Shown here: piece by piece, positions 48,262-59,569 of the stretch
How the letters are laid out: the number at the start of each line of letters is the position of its first letter
Numbering within the stretch: the stretch's first letter is position 1
NCBI GenBank assembly: GCA_028023455.1
Contig: JAQFVV010000112.1
Coordinates: 4,064,001 to 4,128,000 of the forward strand
Reading direction: 5' to 3'
Origin: Epiperipatus broadwayi
Lineage: Eukaryota; Onychophora; Udeonychophora; Euonychophora; Peripatidae
Length of the DNA: 64,000 bases
The notes under the pieces: generated by a model
Database searches by the model: none
What the model saw: only the letters and a program-made list of their open reading frames with translations
Told to the model about the DNA's origin: nothing
Made by a program: the position numbers and the translations under genes

Positions 48262-48545
48262 ATAGTTTAATACATAATTATATTTTGATACTTTGACATT
48301 ATAACTATTAATGTAAAAATATTAAAATAGAGTTTAAATATAAAAATTAGTAAGATTTATTATATCAAGTATATTTTGAACCCTTTTGAGTCATATTCAT
48401 GGTTACCATGAATATGATATGAAATTGTTCAAAATATATATGGTGCAACAAATCTTACTAATTTTTATATTTAAACTCTGTTTTAGTATTGTTTACATTA
48501 ATAGTTATAATTTCAGAGTATCAAAATGTAATTATATATTAAGCT
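48262..48545. repeat. Fold-back repeat, intron 5
   Basis: The arms of about 95 bp pair through 'taactattaatgtaaa' and 'aaaattagtaagattt'. The centre has an inner perfect palindrome around 'ttcatggttaccatgaa' at about 48397-48413. Confidence 0.8.
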
Positions 48546-48904
48546 ACTGTATATTTAATATGTAAACTGTTTTTCTTATCTCTCTTGATTAAAAACAATT
48601 TTAATCCTTTTGAAAGAAACTTTGAAATTTTTATCAAAGTACAAAATACAAAGATTTTTAAAGTAGATAGTAGAATGTATAGAAGTATTAATTAAAAGAT
48701 TTCAAAAATAAAGCATGCTTGTTTTTAAATTCAAAATCAGAATACAATGTTAATATTTATTTAGACCTTTTTAACTATTTATTTCATAATGAAATTTATT
48801 TACATTCAAAATTATTTAATTGTTTATAGGATTATTTTATTCCAGGAAATGTAGAAAAATGTCTACAAAATTTTTGATTCTGTTTATTTCTACTTTTCCT
48901 TCCA

Positions 48905-49025
48905 ACTTTATATATATATATATATACTTGTCCTTCCAACTTTATATATATATATATATTTGTGCACACAAACTATATTATCATGTGCCATATAACAGAA
49001 CTGTTATAATATATATATATATATG
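48905..49025. repeat. (AT)n microsatellites and short duplication
   Basis: Two (TA)n runs, each preceded by 'ccttccaacttta', and a third near 49010. The 68-codon frame at 48820-49026 is made of these repeats. Confidence 0.8.
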
Positions 49026-49454
49026 AATACAGTTTTGGGAATCTTCTAAATGTGTGGTTACTATTTCTAGTATAGCATCAGCATTTGGGTTACAGCCCAA
49101 TTAGTATGCATGTGGAATAACAAAAAAGAGCATTCATATCCTTGGCACAAAAAATTCACTTTAACATGTATTTATCATCACCTGTGGGCAACATGTCTTG
49201 GAGGTATTTTCAGATAAAGTGTCACTATGTTATGCATCACAAAAGTAAAAAAAAGTAAAGTGGTAATACTATACAGAAAGAATGTCAGGACTTTGCTGAG
49301 CATCCCAAGATTCTCAGTAATTCCAAGGCTTTGATAATAATTTTCAGTTGTATCTGATCCTATTTAATTAAAAGATTTCAAAAACTTATTCACCAAACAT
49401 ATATCAGATTATGGAGAAATAAAGTAAATTTCCAAAATTTATTTCATTGATCCA

Positions 49455-50170
49455 GGTGAATACCCTGTGTGAGGTACTGCATAAAATGTCAGACTCTGGA
49501 GTAAATGATCCTCATACTGATTCTAATTCTAGCACTGTTAACTTTCAGGAACTCTTGAGCAGTAAAGCTAATTGATTATTTTTGACTTGAATGGTTTAGT
49601 ACCATGGTATAATATCATATTTCTGGACTTTACAGGTCTTTTCAGCTCACTTCTGGTTTTGGAACTTCCGGTATTCAAATGTAATATGAATTCTCCAACA
49701 TTAAATCCATTTCATTATTCTGCATGGTTTAGTGCAGAGATATGGTACAAGACTCTGGATGTAAAGTCTTCAAAACAATTCCAGTACTGGCACTTCCTGC
49801 ATTCAAACCTTTTATGAACCACTGAGTATTAAAAACATTTCATTGTCTTGCCTTGTTTAGAACAATGGTACAGTATTGGATTCTGGAGTGTAAGGTATTC
49901 AGATCAATTCCAGTTTTGGAACATCCTGCATTAAAGCCATTTCATTGTCATGCATGGTTTAAAACAATGGTACAGCATCAGACTCTGAAATGTAAGATCT
50001 TCATATTGATTCCAGTTCTGGCACTTCCTGTATTCAAACTTTTTATGAGCTGCTGAGCATGGTTTAAAAAAGGAATATAGTCTCAGATTCTGGAATATAA
50101 GATCTTCAGACCAATTCAAATTCTAGCACTTTCAGCATTTGAAGTTCATATGAACTGCTGCACATTAAAG
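49455..50170 (+). repeat. Tandem array of degenerate tRNA-like units
   Basis: About six units start near 49455, 49585, 49727, 49852, 49957 and 50067 (period about 105-140 bp). Each has 'tggttta...aatggta', 'cagactctgga', 'taagatcttcag' and 'attccagttctggcac' blocks. Short frames across them (49572-49817, 49853-50056, 49931-50119) are repeat-driven. The pattern suggests an old tRNA-derived SINE amplified in tandem; another single unit is at 23.9 kb. Intron 5. Confidence 0.75.
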
Positions 50171-50379
50171 CCATTGTATTCGTTCTTATTTAATGAATCA
50201 TTTTCACTAATAGCATCAGATTAAAAGCTGTTTGTTAAAAGAAAAGTTTGAAAATAGCAATGATGTTCTTAAATTATACTTTTCAATTCCTCCACACACT
50301 TTCCATTACTTGAGTTTTATCATAAAAAAAAGATTTTCTACTTGTAAAGTTATTTTGTCTATCACTAAAATAAACTTAC

Positions 50380-50554
50380 TTTCCATGATCACAGGGGTTT
50401 GATTGGCATTCGTTGATATTAACTTCACAATGTTTTCCGGTAAAGCCTTTCTTGCAGTAGCACCGATATGAGTCCACAGTACCAGAACAACTACCATTAT
50501 TTTGACACACATTAAGATGGGAGCAGTCATCCAAACTGGCTTCACACCAAGTTC
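50380..50554 (-). CDS. EGF-repeat gene, exon 5
   Basis: 175 nt, phase 1 in and phase 2 out; acceptor TTGCAG before 50554, donor GTAAGT after 50380. It encodes the last Cys of domain 10 (GTWC), domain 11 (EASLDDCSHLNVCQNNGSC, then GTVDSYRCYCKKGFTGKHC) and the start of domain 12 (EVNINECQSNPCDHG). It has O-fucose (CQNNGSC) and O-glucose (CQSNPC) sites. The frame 50306-50560 on the same strand is out of phase and a shadow. Confidence 0.93.
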
Positions 50555-50934
50555 CTGCAATACAAATATTAATTATCATTTATTTTTATTAATATATCTA
50601 TTATTGTTGTTATAATGCTTGAATAAACTATGTGACTCATAATTTGTTATATTAAAATGGGTCATTCTTTTCCTTCTTTAACAAATTGTGGTACATTTCT
50701 GACTTTCTTTCTGTACAATACTTAGTTTTTTCCATGCTAAAGAACTAATGATATTTATTCAATCATAACATCAAATATAAAAGTGTAAAAAAACAAATAT
50801 TTAACTTGAGTAAATTCTAAAAAAAAAATGTAGAGAATAGCTACAAATATATCAATTCTTATTATTAACCATCTTTTAATGTTTGGACCAGAAATTCAAA
50901 ACTAAAAAAAAGTTACTATATATATAATAATATT

Positions 50935-51110
50935 GTAAAAGACCCAGAAAGAGACCACATGTGAGATGGATGGATGAAATAAGAAAGTGTGCAGAAGTGA
51001 TGTGGAGAAGAGAAGCTAAAGATCGAAGAAGATGGATTAAACTTGGAGAGACCTTCATCCTGCAGTGGATTGATAATGGTCGATAATGATGATGATGATG
51101 ATGATATAAT
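50935..51110 (+). mobile_element. RTE-like LINE 3' end with GAT tail
   Basis: The plus strand encodes KRPRKRPHVRWMDEIRKCAE, then WRREAKDRRRWIKLGETF and a stop. This is the C-terminal R-W-x-D-E-I...R-R-W pattern of RTE-like RTs, followed by a (GAT)n microsatellite tail at about 51088-51106. Best-preserved copy of this stub. The minus frames at 50876-51203 are shadows. Confidence 0.78.
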
Positions 51111-51249
51111 AATAGAGAATACTCTCTTTAAAGCTACTATTGTTATATATAATTGATTTGGCCCTTTAGATACAGTGTATGATAATTTATGACACATACA
51201 CATATATATTTAACAATATAATTCTTTATTTTTACACACACACATATAT

Positions 51250-52280
51250 TAATATATAATTAGAAACCAGTTAACACTTAGACAATCTCAATATCAATGA
51301 TAATCAACAATTTCAAAACGTTGTCAAGGCTACAATATCTCAATGCATTTATAAACAAAGGGAATAAATCATCATCTCCCAGGCTGTGAATTAAAAGCCT
51401 CTAAATGTTGAACAAAGGAACTGGAATAGAATGAATGAACCTATTTTGAGAGCTCTGATATTTATAAGCATACTTTTATCAACATTGTTGGTAATTCAGA
51501 GTGAAATTAATTTGTCAACCAGATGGAATATGGCACTCAAAAAATTATTTAATTCATAATCAATTATATAGCTTGGAGACAGCATTTCTCTTTTAACACA
51601 TTGATTGTAATAATTCAATAAGATGTAATATGTAAACTTTAAATTAAATATTATTAAATTTATAATCAATTATACAAGGTTGGAGACAGCATCTCTCTTT
51701 TAACACTTTGATTGTAATAATTAAACAAGATTTAATATGTAAACTTTAAATTAAACAGATTGAATTTAAAGTTTACATATTAAATCTTATTTAATTATTA
51801 TAACCAAAGTATTAAAATAGAGATGCTGTATCCAGTATTGTATAATATATTATGAATTTAATAATTCTTGAGTGCCATATTCCTTTGTTAAACATTTAGA
51901 ATGTTTTTAATTCATAGCCTGGAAAAAGGTGATTTATACCTTTCAGAAACAACTATGTAAAATATTAAAATATATAACTACTAACATTTTAGTCAAATAA
52001 GTATTTACCTTCAACTGGGTAAAGGTTATTACATGACTGTTGCAAAGATATCAAACATTTTAAACAATAAATTAAATTTTTTCCCAAAATTGGTAGTTAT
52101 ATATTTTATTATTCCACTTGGTTGCTTTTGGAAGCTACTATGATTTATATATCTTTGCTAATGAAAATCTTTGCTTTGATATATATATGTGTGTGTGTGC
52201 ACATGTTAAAAGGTGGTTGCCTTGGCAACAGTTTGACATTGTTGATTGTTATTGATATTAGGATTGTCTAAATCAGAAAC
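51250..52280. repeat. Large nested inverted repeat, intron 4
   Basis: The outer arms 'acttagacaatctcaatat' (51277) and its complement near 52235-52270 are the family also seen at 63115-63215 and 63464-63632. Inner arms at 51360-51440 and 51880-51945, and again 51600-51760 and 51765-51850 ('taaactttaaattaaa' and complement), pair as well. No coding content. Confidence 0.65.
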
Positions 52281-52649
52281 AGGCAAATGAACCCAAGATG
52301 TATCTCATGCTGGATTAGATCTCTTCAGTTGACCCATGCCAAAGTTGTGAATGAAAAAAAGACATTTGTAAATCAAAGCATAATAATACATTTCTAATAC
52401 TAATACAAATATTTTATTATATCATGCTTATAGTTATTTAGCATATGAAAATGTCTCTTATATAAATAAAGATAATCTCTACGTTAAAATTATAAAACTT
52501 CCAAAGCAATGAATAAATCAAAAACTACTAGGTGGCAGCACAGTCAGACTATACAGCAATTGTAGGAAATCATAATTATTTGGCACAAATACTGGTGATT
52601 CGGACAGCAAGGAAAGAGAGTAAAAATGAAAGTAGGATTTGGATGTTTA

Positions 52650-52840
52650 TACAACAGCAAACTATTTATATAATAGTGCCATCCAATGTAAGCTTTAGCA
52701 ATCAGTAGATGCAAAAAGCTTTGTGCATCCATTGATTATTAAGGCTAGCATTGGGTGGCACTACTGTACAGAGAGTTTGCCACTGTATTAACAGTTTGTA
52801 TGAGCATAGGAAATGATGATCATGTGATGTAAAAGCTTGT
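52650..52840. mobile_element. SINE family A inverted head pair
   Basis: 'tagtgccatccaatgtaag' is followed by the inverted partner 'agcattgggtggcactac', then the tail 'acagtttgtatgagcat'. Same layout as 32995-33150. Confidence 0.65.
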
Positions 52841-53918
52841 TTCTATTTATATGATTTTTATTAGAAAAAAGCTAATTAACCCTGTGGAGGTCACAGCTGA
52901 TCTAAGAAATACAAACTCTTTTTTAACTATTATATAAATTGGATGCATAGGTTTAAATTATGGTTAGCAGCATGTTTGTATGTGACTATGGTGAAGCCAT
53001 AACATATAAATTATCAGTATAATTATAACACAAAGATGTGTGATATTTGGTAGTAAATTGTATTTGAGAGATACAACAAACTATTTGAAATTTATATATA
53101 TTTTATACTTTTATAAGACTTGGATTAATAATTTCTAAATTCATCTTAAAAATAAATAAAATATCATGTAATTTATTATATAAATTTAATAAATGCAAAT
53201 TTACAATGTTTTTATTTATTTATTTATTTAGTTTTGAATTTCAGCACACACTAGTAATAAATGTATCTTTTGCTTATATGAGATCTATGCTATAATTTTT
53301 TTAGACTTCTTTGTTTAATAATTTCTAGATTATATTTAAAATTAAATAAAAAAATAATGTATTTTACTATAAAAATGTAATATATGCAAATTTGCAGCAT
53401 TTTTTAATTTTTTTTGTCACATTCAGCACATTTTCAGATACATGTGACCATCGCTGTACCTTTTTTGACTGTAATCTCTTCACAGTTAATAAAAACTCGG
53501 TGATATATAATGTTCATAAATGTTTGCAATAAATGAAACAGCTGAAAAGCCAGTGATAGCCAAAATTCAAACTATTTAAAGTTTTGTTTTTGAATTTATC
53601 AGATTACCTGAACTTCTATATATTTTCAAAACTTACTAACCTTATGTAAAGACTTTAAATATCCAGAAACAAGACAGGTAATCTTCAGGCAAAGTTCATA
53701 CTTTTAGTTCATATAATGACTCTAACCATCAGTTTATTTAATAGATTTTTAGATGAATGTCTAATTAGTTGCAATAATGTGATGTTATTACAATAAACTA
53801 TGACTAATTGCAAATGTAATAATACCAATTGTCATAGCTGAAGGTATTACTACTTGTGATAATAAATGAGTAGGTACAATTGAAAATTAAACACTATACA
53901 AAATATAGGCTTCTATAA

Positions 53919-54410
53919 ACAAAATAGAGATAGAAAGAGAGAGAGAAAGAAAGAAGAAAAAGAAAAAAGGGAATGAAAGAGAGAAATATATACAAAAAAT
54001 TAGAAAGAGACAAAGAGATCAAAGAGAAAGAAGAAAATAATGGTGAGGAAAATGTGAAAAAAGAATGAGAAAGGGAGAAGAAAAGAAAAAACAAAAAAGA
54101 AATAGAGACATAGTAGGAAAAAGAAAGAGGTAAATAAAGAAAGAGAAAGAAATAGACAGGAAAGAAGAAGGAAAAAGAAAACCAGAGAGAAGGGGAAAAA
54201 GAGAAAGAGAGAAAAAAATCAGAAAAAAGGCATAAAAAATAGAGGAAAATGAAGAATTAGAAAAAGAAAAAACAAAAAAGTGAAAGATAGAAAGAGATAT
54301 GAAGTGAGGGAGATATGGAAGGAGAGAATGGAAGAGAGTAGACAAAAAGAGAGAAGAAAAATGTAAAAATAGAGAGTCAGAGGAAAAGAAAAAGGAGAGA
54401 AAAATAGAAT
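53919..54410 (+). repeat. 490-bp polypurine tract
   Basis: Nearly pure A/G on the plus strand (polypyrimidine on the gene's sense strand), with only scattered T and C. No short unit repeats regularly; the pattern is irregular GA/GAAA. The minus-strand frames at 53894-54345 (Phe/Ser/Leu only) are products of this composition. It lies in intron 4, about 400 bp downstream of exon 4. Such tracts can form triplex DNA (general knowledge). Confidence 0.9.
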
Positions 54411-54812
54411 CTTTTTTGCTTAATGTAATACTGCATGAGAAGAAAATGTAGGCAGCATCATGCCATCTCCAACATTCTCATTTCACTAATAAAGCTTTTT
54501 CAAAAATATCCAAATTTAAATAATACAACAAAAAGAGTTCTCCTCAATAATTAAAAATAACTGCCTGTTGAATCTATAATTAAATGGTCCAGTGTGAATA
54601 ATAATCATAATAGCAATAATATTAATGATTATAATAATATAAAATAATTATGGTTTATTCTTATAGTTTGAAATTAAAATTAAAAGAACTTCTATATCTC
54701 TCTATATTTCATAATAATCATATAATCATAGCAATTATAATAAAAACAATAATAATATTTTTCACTTCTTGGAAGTAATAATAATTATGCAATATAATAC
54801 TTTTTTACATAC

Positions 54813-54958
54813 CAGTAAAACCCAACGGGCACATACATTTAAAGCCCGGTTTAAGATTAATACAATCGGCACCATGAAAGCAAGGATGGGATGAGCATTC
54901 GTTAATATCTTCGGAACAGTTCTGGCCGGTAAATCCAGTAAGGCAGAAGCATTTATAT
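54813..54958 (-). CDS. EGF-repeat gene, exon 4
   Basis: 146 nt, phase 2 in and phase 1 out; acceptor TTGACAG before 54958, donor GTATGT after 54813. It encodes the end of domain 9 (YKCFCLTGFTGQNC) and domain 10 to its last Cys (SEDINECSSHPCFHGADC, INLKPGFKCMCPLGFTG). O-glucose site CSSHPC; hydroxylation pattern C-x-N-x4-F. A tRNA-like SINE sits only about 50 bp upstream of the acceptor. Frames extending upstream of 54958 run into the intron and SINE. Confidence 0.93.
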
Positions 54959-55008
54959 CTGTCAAAATAGACCAAAAGTAAAGTCAAATATAATGAATGA
55001 TAGTCAAT

Positions 55009-55098
55009 TGTTGGTAGCTGAGTGGTTAGCACAGCTGCCTTACAAGCAGTTGTCCCGCGATTCGCTTCTCGGCCGACACTTTGACACATTAAAAAAAA
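55009..55098 (+). mobile_element. tRNA-Val-like SINE next to exon 4
   Basis: A box 'tagctgagtgg', anticodon arm 'gctgccttacaagcagt' (TAC), B-box-like 'gcgattcgcttc', end 'gacactttgacaca' and poly(A). It is antisense to the gene, within 50 bp of the exon 4 acceptor, so its poly(A) reads as a T-run upstream of the splice site on the gene strand. Confidence 0.82.
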
Positions 55099-55453
55099 AA
55101 AAAATGACAAAACAAAAAGCAACTTATTGGTCAGCTGATGTAATACCATTGGCACGTGCGATACCCAAATGCAGTATTTTAAAAATTATTTACATATATA
55201 TTTAAATTAAAAAATAAAGCAAAACATTATAATGTTGCATGCAAATAGAAAAAAACTAATATCTAAATATATATTTGCATGCATTAGCATAATTTACAAA
55301 CTGTATTTATCATAATATAACAAGATTTAATATTTAAAGATCATATCGCGATTAATTCATGTTTTAAAAGATAAACAGTCTTTGATTTGATATTTATAAG
55401 ATAAATAAATTACTGTATAATGAAAGCAAGGCAGCCAATGACAAATGTTTTTT

Positions 55454-55718
55454 TCTCAGAAAAATATTTATTCCAAGAGTTGATTGCCGATTTTTATATT
55501 ACATGATAAAAGTTGAGATACCAGCAAATTGATGGGCGTATTTAAAGTCATGGGGAATAAATTATGTTAAGTTATATACATTTACGAATGCATATTAGTT
55601 ATGTTAAGTTATATTCCACATAATTTTAAATAAGCCAGTCAATATGCCGGTACATCAACTTTTATCATGTAACATAAAAATCAAACAATCAACTCTTGGA
55701 AGATATATTTTTCTGAGA
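55454..55718. repeat. Fold-back repeat, intron 3
   Basis: The arms 'tctcagaaaaatattt' with 'agagttgattgccg', and their complements to 55718, pair over about 62 bp around a 140-bp centre containing a direct repeat 'atgttaagttatat' (about 55563 and 55603). Confidence 0.75.
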
Positions 55719-56045
55719 TGAAAGTGTGAGTTCAAGTCTCTTATAATTACATTAAGTGTTGTATAGAAAATATACTTATATTTGAATATTGTATATATAT
55801 TAATAAACTGTAGATGTAAAATATTTAAATATTATATATATTTCATGCAGCAAATAATTTTTCTTGGCAATCATCCCAACCCGATTTTTTTTTTATTACC
55901 AAAATCTAAGTTTTGTCTTACGAAAGTCATGCAATAAAATAATATTTAACAGTATGTGTAGCACTTTAAATTCTAGATCTGAGATAATTTATCTAGTATA
56001 GACTAACAACTATAACATAACCAACAAGATTTTATATTTACATAC

Positions 56046-56250
56046 CCAAATAAATAGTCCCTGCATCTTCCTCCATTCTGGCAAGGATTTGGAGAACAGT
56101 CATCAACATTAATTTCACATCGAATACCAGTAAAACCTATTTTGCAAATACATGCAAAATCATTGATTAAATCTTGGCAGCTTCCTCCATTCATGCATGG
56201 ATTTGATGCACATTCATTGATATTGATTTCACAATTAATACCAGCAAAAC
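56046..56250 (-). CDS. EGF-repeat gene, exon 3
   Basis: 205 nt, phase 1 in and phase 2 out; acceptor TTGTTAG before 56250, donor GTATGT after 56046. It encodes the last Cys of domain 7 (FAGINC), domain 8 ([18 protein letters not shown], then [19 protein letters not shown]) and domain 9 to just before C4 ([22 protein letters not shown]). O-fucose CMNGGSC and O-glucose CASNPC in domain 8; domain 9 has lost both. The 143-codon frame 56434-56003 overextends into both introns. Confidence 0.94.
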
Positions 56251-56585
56251 CTAACAAAAAAACTTTTAATGTTAAAAACTTATAAAAGTATATCTTTGCA
56301 TATATTTTTTTGACAATAGTATGACAAACTATTGTACCTTGTATAATTAATTTTGTCAGGGCAAAACACACTGTACAAAAACTGATTGTATCGCTAATAG
56401 AATAACAATGCAATATATAATCAACATATATCATTTTATAATATCATAGCTATAATAATAAACTTTTTAAGAGAGAGTGGGTTGGGATATTTAGCCAAGT
56501 TGGGAAATTTGGAAGATTTCATTGGTTACAGATATTTATTTATTAATAGTATTAAATTAATTACACACAGTATGTGTATATATAT

Positions 56586-56720
56586 ACTGCAAATAAGCTC
56601 TTAACACGTTTTGCAGAATATCCCCAACCCCAAACCGATTTCTTCTACTGGCTTCCTCAGTGAGGTGCTAGGATATATCCTTAGTGTTCTCCTGAAGATT
56701 TATGATGATGGTGTATTAGT
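56586..56720 (-). repeat. PLE-tail-like remnant
   Basis: On the minus strand 'ctgaggaagccagtagaag' is followed by 'aatcgg' and, farther, 'gcaaaacgtgtta'. This is the stem-then-AAAC layout of the fold-back cores, in single and worn form. Outer sequence 'ataatctaatataagtg' resembles the PLE tail near 39940. Confidence 0.4.
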
Positions 56721-57069
56721 TGTATTTATATATTAGTCTATTTCCATAATCTAATATAAGTGTTTTAAAGTGAATAAAAATTATTCCCACCTATTATGTA
56801 TGCAGAGAGTCTCATTGAAAAAGTTATTGATGACTGAGTTATCTTCCTACATGAATTACCATTTCTGAATCAACACATGTGACATGTAGCAACATAGTTT
56901 AGCTACTCATCACAAAATTTTTAAAGCATTTGTGTGTTTGGATCATGAGATATAATATGATAGATAATACATGGCAGGCATAAAAAAAAATTAAAAACCT
57001 TTACTTTATTTCTAACATTTTCTTGATGTTTTTTATACAGATAATCATTGATTATTTAACTTACAATAG

Positions 57070-57150
57070 ATGGCGCTAAAGTGTAGAGTTGCTGAGAGAC
57101 TCTTGACTTCGTTTAAGAAGAAGCTACAGTACATCACATCACATATTTTA
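57070..57150 (+). mobile_element. LINE 3'-end stub
   Basis: 'gttgctgagagactcttga', 'cttcgtttaagaagaagct' and 'acagtacatcacatcaca', the family 3' tail in plus orientation. No coding part. Confidence 0.72.
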
Positions 57151-57376
57151 TCATATAATATAAAAAATAATGAATTGATAATTTATTATTAAGATTAGTA
57201 GTCAGAGCAGAGGGTAAGGCTAGTGAACTTTCTGGAATTTAACTTGAACTGTGAAGTGCATTTAAAGGCAGATGCTAGGTTCATAATTGCATTACTTCCA
57301 ACAGTGAATCCTGAGCCCAATATAAAGGCAAAAACTAGAAACCTGCCTAGGGATAGAATTTCAAATCCACTATGAA

Positions 57377-57790
57377 TCAATAATCATTGCTTACTCAACT
57401 TTATTATAGATAAATACTGGAATGGACAGATGCATCTGCTTCATATTAGATTATCTACCTGTATAATGATTTACCAGCTAGGCAATTAAGCATTATGACC
57501 AGGTACAAATGCTTGATTATCATTAATGACAGTTGTCAGGAATTAAATGTGCCTGCTTCTAGCTTGTGTCACTGATAAAGACCAAAGCTGAACACTGATC
57601 TGAAAAATGGAATTCATCCACTAAACATCTGGTAATCATTGCTAACTTAACTATTATAGATGATATTAGAAAAGAGAATTGCTCTTAAAATAGGTTAATT
57701 TTTTTTGCTTGAATAAAAACATAATAATTAAACAATTATGATCAGTTGCTGGTACTTGACCATTAATGATAGTTTGCCATCTTATGGTAC
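57377..57790 (+). repeat. Diverged tandem duplication, about 250 bp
   Basis: 'aataatcattgcttactca' (57378) and 'gtaatcattgctaacttaa' (57631) start two units. Both continue to an 'attatgaccaggtac/attatgatcagttgctggtac' block and 'cattaatgacagtt/cattaatgatagtt'. Unknown class. Confidence 0.5.
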
Positions 57791-57954
57791 AATGTCAAAA
57801 AATATTAACAACATTAACATGCATAGATTGTATGATATAATACTTAAAGTATTTTTGGAAGACTAAGTAACTTGCTATGGGACTGAATAATAATAAAAGG
57901 CATTAAATGTTCTTTTTGTGAGAGCAAAAATGGTTTCAAATAGTTTAGATGGTA

Positions 57955-58110
57955 GAGATTATAGTAGAAATGATCTAGAAAGAGACCACATGAGAGATGG
58001 ATGAGATAAAAAAATCTAGAATGATGTGGAGACAAGCTATAGGTGGTAAATAAACATAAATAATTCTTCATTGTGAAATGGAATAATAATAGTTGGAAGT
58101 AATGATGATG
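57955..58110 (+). mobile_element. RTE-like LINE 3' end
   Basis: 'agaaagagaccacatgaga', 'gatggatgagat' and 'atgatgtggagaca' follow the 50935 copy in order, ending in 'taatgatgatga'. Worn. Confidence 0.6.
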
Positions 58111-59081
58111 AATAGAATAATGTCAGCAAATACTTTTCTTTTTTATCTAACACAGTATAATTAAACAAGAGCAACTCTTCTTCCTAGCATCATCTACTGG
58201 CAACCACCTATTAATTAAGATAACTTTTAATGGCATTAGAGTAAAGAGCTGCTCTTATTTTGACTAGAATAATTACTATCATAGTAAATTAAATATCGCA
58301 TGACTTCCAAGCTTATTTCAATTTGTATCAGAGATGAGCAAGATCTATGTTTTAGTTAATCTTGTATAATGGGATTTAGATAGAAATTCTCGATAATTGG
58401 AAACAGAAAGCACTCTACATTTTTACAGAGGTTTGTCATAAATTTAAACGAGCTCTTTGTATACTGCTAACCAGTGTCTCTGTGTTTGCAGTCAGTTAAA
58501 ATATAGTTGAAGTCACCATATATAAAATAATAGCTCTTAAAAAATATCAAGAGAATATATTTATTTCTGATGTACTTAATGTAAGTGAAATATTAAAAAT
58601 CATTCTTACAAAATATTCAAAGGGTGGAAACATACCACATAGTTAGTAAGACTCAGTAATACTCTTGTTTTTAAACAGAGAATGATAAAATACAATTACT
58701 TTATTTTTGTGCAGATACTGCACACATGCGTATAATATGAAAACGATTTTTTAAAATAAAAATTTCAGATGTTATAAAAACAATTGATAAAAATCTCTAA
58801 TGTGCATAATTAAAACAATATTATAAAGAGAAAAAGCCCCCCTCCCCAAATCTTATTTATTCTATAATCAGTATCTTTTATATCTGGTTCACCAGTATTT
58901 TATTGATAATTTGTCTCATCTTCTGCACCACCAATGGCATTAAAAATTCCAGTCCTCTTAAAAGAATATTTTTTTTTTGACATGGCCCCATTACTTCTCC
59001 ACCCACTCATACACCTGAATAATACTAGCCTTTTAAAGTTTTTTTGTTGTTGTTAAATCATACATTTTTTGATATTATGTA
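58111..59081. other. Intron 2 sequence, nothing recognised
   Basis: AT-rich intronic sequence with no exon or named element. A short inverted pair ('agagcaactctt' at 58171 and 'agagctgctctt' at 58245) is the only structure noted. Confidence 0.4.
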
Positions 59082-59313
59082 AAATTATTCTTCATGTATA
59101 AAGGATGATAAACAGAATAACTAAAATTCAAAAAACATTAATTACAAAAAATTATTTGCCAAGTGCTTTCAGTTCTATGTACCAGAATCATTGAATATAT
59201 TGGAACTCAATATGTCAGTATCCAAAGTGCTTGGCAAATAGTTTTTTGTGATTAATGTTTTTTGAATTTTAGCTACTCTGTTTATCACACTTTATATGTG
59301 AAGAATAATTTTC
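59082..59313. repeat. Fold-back repeat, intron 2
   Basis: Arms 59082-59182 and 59220-59313 pair through 'aattattcttcatgtataaa', 'aaaattcaaaaaacattaat' and 'atttgccaagtgctt'. The centre is about 40 bp. Few mismatches, so relatively young. Confidence 0.85.
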
Positions 59314-59569
59314 ATTATATGACAGAGGTTTTGTATTATTTGATATTATATAACTATTTTAATTTTCTCAGTACTACATGTATATAACAAGCATTCCATT
59401 TTTCCCACTTTAAACTTAAAAAAAAGGTGTGGTGGACTATGTGTGAAAAAGTGGTAATTATAGGATTTGCTATTAGTTTATGCATCTAGACATACAAAAT
59501 TTATTATTAGCATATGAATCAATGAATAAGTTCATTTTAAACAAACAACCATTTTAAAAAAGTAGTTAC

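Noticed and set aside
53894-54345. Two overlapping minus-strand frames rich in Phe, Ser and Leu
   Set aside because: They are the complement of the polypurine tract; the composition alone keeps them open.
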